DNA of 64,000 bases from Candidatus Electrothrix rattekaaiensis (GTDB lineage: Bacteria > Desulfobacterota > Desulfobulbia > Desulfobulbales > Desulfobulbaceae): assembly GCA_032595675.1 (NCBI GenBank), contig JAVQMD010000001.1, positions 2,016,640 to 2,080,639 on the forward strand. Reading direction: 5' to 3'. This document shows, piece by piece, positions 61,520 through 64,000 of the stretch (the first letter of the stretch is position 1; each line of letters starts with the position of its first letter). Under the pieces are notes generated by a model. The model searched no databases, was not told the DNA's origin, and saw only the letters and a list, made by a program, of their open reading frames with translations. A program made the translations under genes and the position numbers.

Positions 61520-62665
61520 ATGAAACAGCAGGTACTCATTGTTGACGATGAACCGGAATTGCTTCTCAGTATCAGCTCTGGTTTTGAAAAAAATGCCCGT
61601 TTCCAGCTAACCACAGCCCATAATGGTCGGGAAGCCCTTGATATTTTATCAAGAACGCACATAGACCTTGTGGTTACCGACCTGAGAATGCCGATCATGG
61701 ACGGAGTAGAATTATTGGCCGCCATGACAGAGTCTTTCCCCAAGGTTCCTAATATTGTCGTGACGGCCTTTGGAACACCTGTGATGGAGCAGCAGCTGAA
61801 AAAGGCTGGCACTTTGGAGGTGCTTGAAAAGCCTCTTGATATTGATGCGCTCGAACAGGCTATCAACAGGGCCTTAGACCTCCACGAACATCGGGACGAC
61901 GGACTCGCCGGAATCTCGCTTTCCAATTTCCTTCAGATTGTCGCCATGGAACAAAAGACTGCGGCATTAAAGGTTACCCATCCCAACGGAAAAACAGGTC
62001 ATCTTTTTTTTACAGAAGGCAAGCTCATTGATGCAAGGTATGATCATATCGTTGGCAAAGAAGCGGCTCTTGAAATGCTGTCTTGGGAAAATGTCCGGTT
62101 GAGCATGACAAAATTATCACCGCCTCTACCTAAGCCTAAAATTCAGTCCGAACTCATGTCGCTTCTTTTTGAGGCCGCACATCGAAAAGATACGATCATT
62201 GAAGAAAAACCTCTGGATTTGGTCAAACAGGAATTCATTCGTATACAACAACAGCAAAAAAACAGGCTGTCACAACAAAAAACACCACCTACAGGAGAGA
62301 GAAAAATGGCCGGAATCAAAGACCTGCTCAAAGAAATGGCTGGCGAAATGGACGGCGTACTTGCAATTCAGGTAACAGGTATGGACGGTATCACAATCGC
62401 CCTGCATAATCCAACCGGAACAGACGTTGAAGCATTTTCAGCAAAATTTGCTATGGTCATGAAACTTGTGGAAAAATCTATCGACTCCCTCAAGGGAATG
62501 GGAGACTTTGAGGAAAATCTTGTCCAGTCGCAAAATGCCTGGATACTCACAAGATTCATCACACCGCAGTATTATGTCGGGATCGCGGTAAGCAGGGACG
62601 GCACTTTGGGCAACGTTCGTCTGGTCGCCCAGCGTTATATTGACCAGCTCCGCAAGTCATTATAA
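61520..62665 (+). CDS. Response regulator-PATAN-Roadblock fusion
   Basis: 381 residues. Receiver 1-118 and PATAN about 132-205 match the preceding gene along most of their length (MPIMDGVELLAAMTESFPKV), a tandem duplication. A linker follows, then a Roadblock/LC7 domain from Met263 (MAGIKDLLKEMAGEMDGVLA, AIQVTGMDGITIALHNPTG). Roadblock proteins such as MglB act on small GTPases or scaffold signalling. A strong internal ribosome site (AGGAGAGA at 62293, before ATG 62306) could make the Roadblock part alone. Confidence 0.87.
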   Translation: MKQQVLIVDDEPELLLSISSGFEKNARFQLTTAHNGREALDILSRTHIDLVVTDLRMPIMDGVELLAAMTESFPKVPNIVVTAFGTPVMEQQLKKAGTLEVLEKPLDIDALEQAINRALDLHEHRDDGLAGISLSNFLQIVAMEQKTAALKVTHPNGKTGHLFFTEGKLIDARYDHIVGKEAALEMLSWENVRLSMTKLSPPLPKPKIQSELMSLLFEAAHRKDTIIEEKPLDLVKQEFIRIQQQQKNRLSQQKTPPTGERKMAGIKDLLKEMAGEMDGVLAIQVTGMDGITIALHNPTGTDVEAFSAKFAMVMKLVEKSIDSLKGMGDFEENLVQSQNAWILTRFITPQYYVGIAVSRDGTLGNVRLVAQRYIDQLRKSL

Positions 62666-62828
62666 TTTTTCTCTTGTCATCAGTTTTTTTGTCATCGGTT
62701 TTATTCTGCGCAGAGACTGAAGAACGGCAAAATCAACAAATCTCGACAAGACAACGAGATCAAAAACAGCAAGGCCACCGGCCCGAGTCGGCGACCTGTA
62801 CCAGTAATAAAGAAGGGAGGGAACTTAT

Positions 62829-63305
62829 ATGGCTACCGAAGAGCAGAAAAAAAAGAACATGATGCGCCTGATGACCTTAATGATCGCAGGCATGGCCAAG
62901 GCACTCTACGATTTATTCGGCGAAACAGCTTTCGCCACCATGAGCGAGGTCGGAAAATCCACACTGGAAATCATGGAACAAGAAATGGGACTTGAGATTG
63001 AGGGGGAAGATCCCAAGAATGTTATTACTGAAATCGGTCGTATCTTTGCCGACGAAATGGGTTTTATAGAATCCTTCAGTACCGAACAGGAAGGCAATAA
63101 AATCGCCCTGACCGTCAGCCACTGCCAAGGCTGGGATTTGACCCAAGCCATTTTAAAGACAGGGGTAGAAGTCCCCTTCACCTGTCCGATTATGAATGTC
63201 TGCCAAGCCGCACTCATCCGCATGGGAAAACCGGCTCAGAAGGCGATTTCTCCTATTCCAGAAACCCACGGTTCCACCATTACCTTCACTATGATAGAGC
63301 AATAG
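62829..63305 (+). CDS. Cytoplasmic hypothetical protein, V4R-like end
   Basis: 158 residues, GGGAGG 9 bases before ATG. The N-terminal 60 residues are helical with many Met (NMMRLMTLMIAGMAKALYDL); the C-terminal part has VSHCQGWDLTQAILKTGVEV, PFTCPIMNVCQAALIRMG with three Cys that resemble the metal/ligand pocket of V4R-type domains. I would not assign it. It sits between the Roadblock gene and the amidoligase gene in one direction. Confidence 0.55.
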   Translation: MATEEQKKKNMMRLMTLMIAGMAKALYDLFGETAFATMSEVGKSTLEIMEQEMGLEIEGEDPKNVITEIGRIFADEMGFIESFSTEQEGNKIALTVSHCQGWDLTQAILKTGVEVPFTCPIMNVCQAALIRMGKPAQKAISPIPETHGSTITFTMIEQ

Positions 63306-63401
63306 CAGAACCACAAGAACACCGGGGAAGTGACAGCTCGGACCGGAAAAAATCTCTTTCCGGCTCATCTTCTTCGGTATCAACTGCCCTGCGCAGGTCT
63401 T

Positions 63402-64000
63402 ATGCTCAATTTCCGTCCTGATTTTCTCAGTCGCCCGGACAGCCTAACCTTACCGGATGCTCGTTATTTTCAGGATCTCCTCTACAGAGCCGTTAAAATC
63501 GGCACTGAATTGGAATTCGCCCTGCCCAAGGGAGTTCTGCGTCAGGAATTTCAACCGCGTATCGAAGAGGCCCTGCAACCCTCCGGAGATATGAATCAAC
63601 TGGGCGAGTTGGGGGTCTATGATGTCATCAGCGAGCATTGCGGTATTGAGATTCTGGTGATCGGTCGGCATCCCCACTGGGATGCTCTGCTCAATCAGTA
63701 CAACCGGATCATCCTCCCTTTGCTGGCGGAAAAAATCAGAATGCGGCCCACCTGCGGTCTCCATTTCCATATCCTCGGAACAGGTCTGGCCGAAGAGGTT
63801 CCTGAAATCATCCTAGCAAACCTCTGGAATATGGCTCGGCTTTTTGCTCCCGGCCTCAAATTTATCACCTCAGCCGGTAAAAACCGGCAGGCACTTTGTC
63901 GACGGCGGCAGCATAATGCCCATCAGGAGTTTATGGGCCTGTCGCCGGAACAACAATCCATGGCGGAAATTCAGGATGTACTAAAAAAAAGCATGGATGT
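63402..64000 (+). CDS. Amidoligase-like protein, N-terminal part (runs off the window)
   Basis: Open from at least 63402 to the end without a stop. Residues 35-45 contain VKIGTELEFALPKG, the E-x-E motif of glutamine-synthetase-like amidoligases; further on CGLHFHILGTG and a FITSAGKNRQALCRRRQHNA stretch fit the fold. Start uncertain: ATG 63402 has GCAGG 5 bases before it, while an in-frame GTG at 63330 follows GGGGAA too closely. Amidoligases join amino or amine groups to carboxylates or modify peptides; the substrate is not shown. Confidence 0.7.
   Translation, partial: MLNFRPDFLSRPDSLTLPDARYFQDLLYRAVKIGTELEFALPKGVLRQEFQPRIEEALQPSGDMNQLGELGVYDVISEHCGIEILVIGRHPHWDALLNQYNRIILPLLAEKIRMRPTCGLHFHILGTGLAEEVPEIILANLWNMARLFAPGLKFITSAGKNRQALCRRRQHNAHQEFMGLSPEQQSMAEIQDVLKKSMD

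Overview
The window looks like a chromosomal contig of a Gram-negative, anaerobic, sediment-type member of the Desulfobacterota, most plausibly the Desulfobulbales (the order that includes the cable bacteria). This is inference from gene content: two-component proteins of the HDLNN and HNIGN types, a c-type haem sensor, a small c-type cytochrome, PEP synthase, nifU/nifS, a nifN with a NifA/sigma-54 style promoter, several Rpn-type nucleases and many palindromic repeats. No rRNA or intact tRNA is present, so the taxonomy cannot be fixed from this sequence alone. Core genes are of moderate GC; accessory segments around 11.3, 19.0-21.3, 31.5-32.3 and 51-54 kb are clearly richer in A+T.

Layout. 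0-10 kb: rhodanese fragment, a small DUF3012 lipoprotein, rhlB-type helicase, ABC-F protein, cold-shock protein, a PepSY-TM / histidine kinase / OmpR-type regulator group with a small secreted protein, and pepF. 10-21 kb is an accessory zone: a broken Schlafen/AlbA-like gene, a Roc-COR GTPase, a TPR protein, PD-(D/E)XK nucleases, an iron alcohol dehydrogenase, a decayed META lipoprotein and a tightly controlled AT-rich nuclease gene. 21-31 kb is mostly housekeeping: nifS-nifU, ppsA, pyrF, an Rpn nuclease, uvrB. 31-37 kb holds an orphan HicB, small unknown genes, a UPF0175/DUF3368 toxin-antitoxin pair, a decayed 42-bp tandem repeat, a DJ-1 protein, a membrane protein and a parallel beta-helix lipoprotein. 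37.5-42.5 kb: nifN, a coiled-coil protein, cytochrome c, DUF4911 and purB. 42.6-44.6 kb: small Cys- or Met-rich secreted proteins. 44.7-50.4 kb: one signalling operon (Tll0287-like haem sensor, membrane protein, two histidine kinases, S4 protein). 50.6-54.1 kb: a 21-bp tandem repeat, a FlgO-like gene, and an ISKra4-type insertion sequence that has split the gene upstream of it. 54.3-64 kb: NUDIX, rlmKL, a coiled-coil protein, a hybrid sensor kinase, and a receiver / PATAN / Roadblock group ending in a partial amidoligase-like gene.

How parts work together. Three promoters (7.65, 42.64 and 43.23 kb) carry direct repeats with an 11-bp period and the same core, the spacing used by OmpR/PhoB-family regulators; one lies in front of the small secreted gene next to the local regulator, so I propose a small regulon joining that two-component system to the secreted proteins 35 kb away. 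The nifN gene has both a TGT-N10-ACA element and a GG-N10-GC promoter. The insertion sequence has a perfect 9-bp target duplication, and removing it on paper restores a gene that overlaps the FlgO-like gene by ATGA. At least four reading frames are broken or decayed (AlbA-like, META, IS-split gene, and a 3-prime gene fragment at 33.2 kb), and several families of short palindromes are scattered between genes, showing active turnover of accessory DNA.
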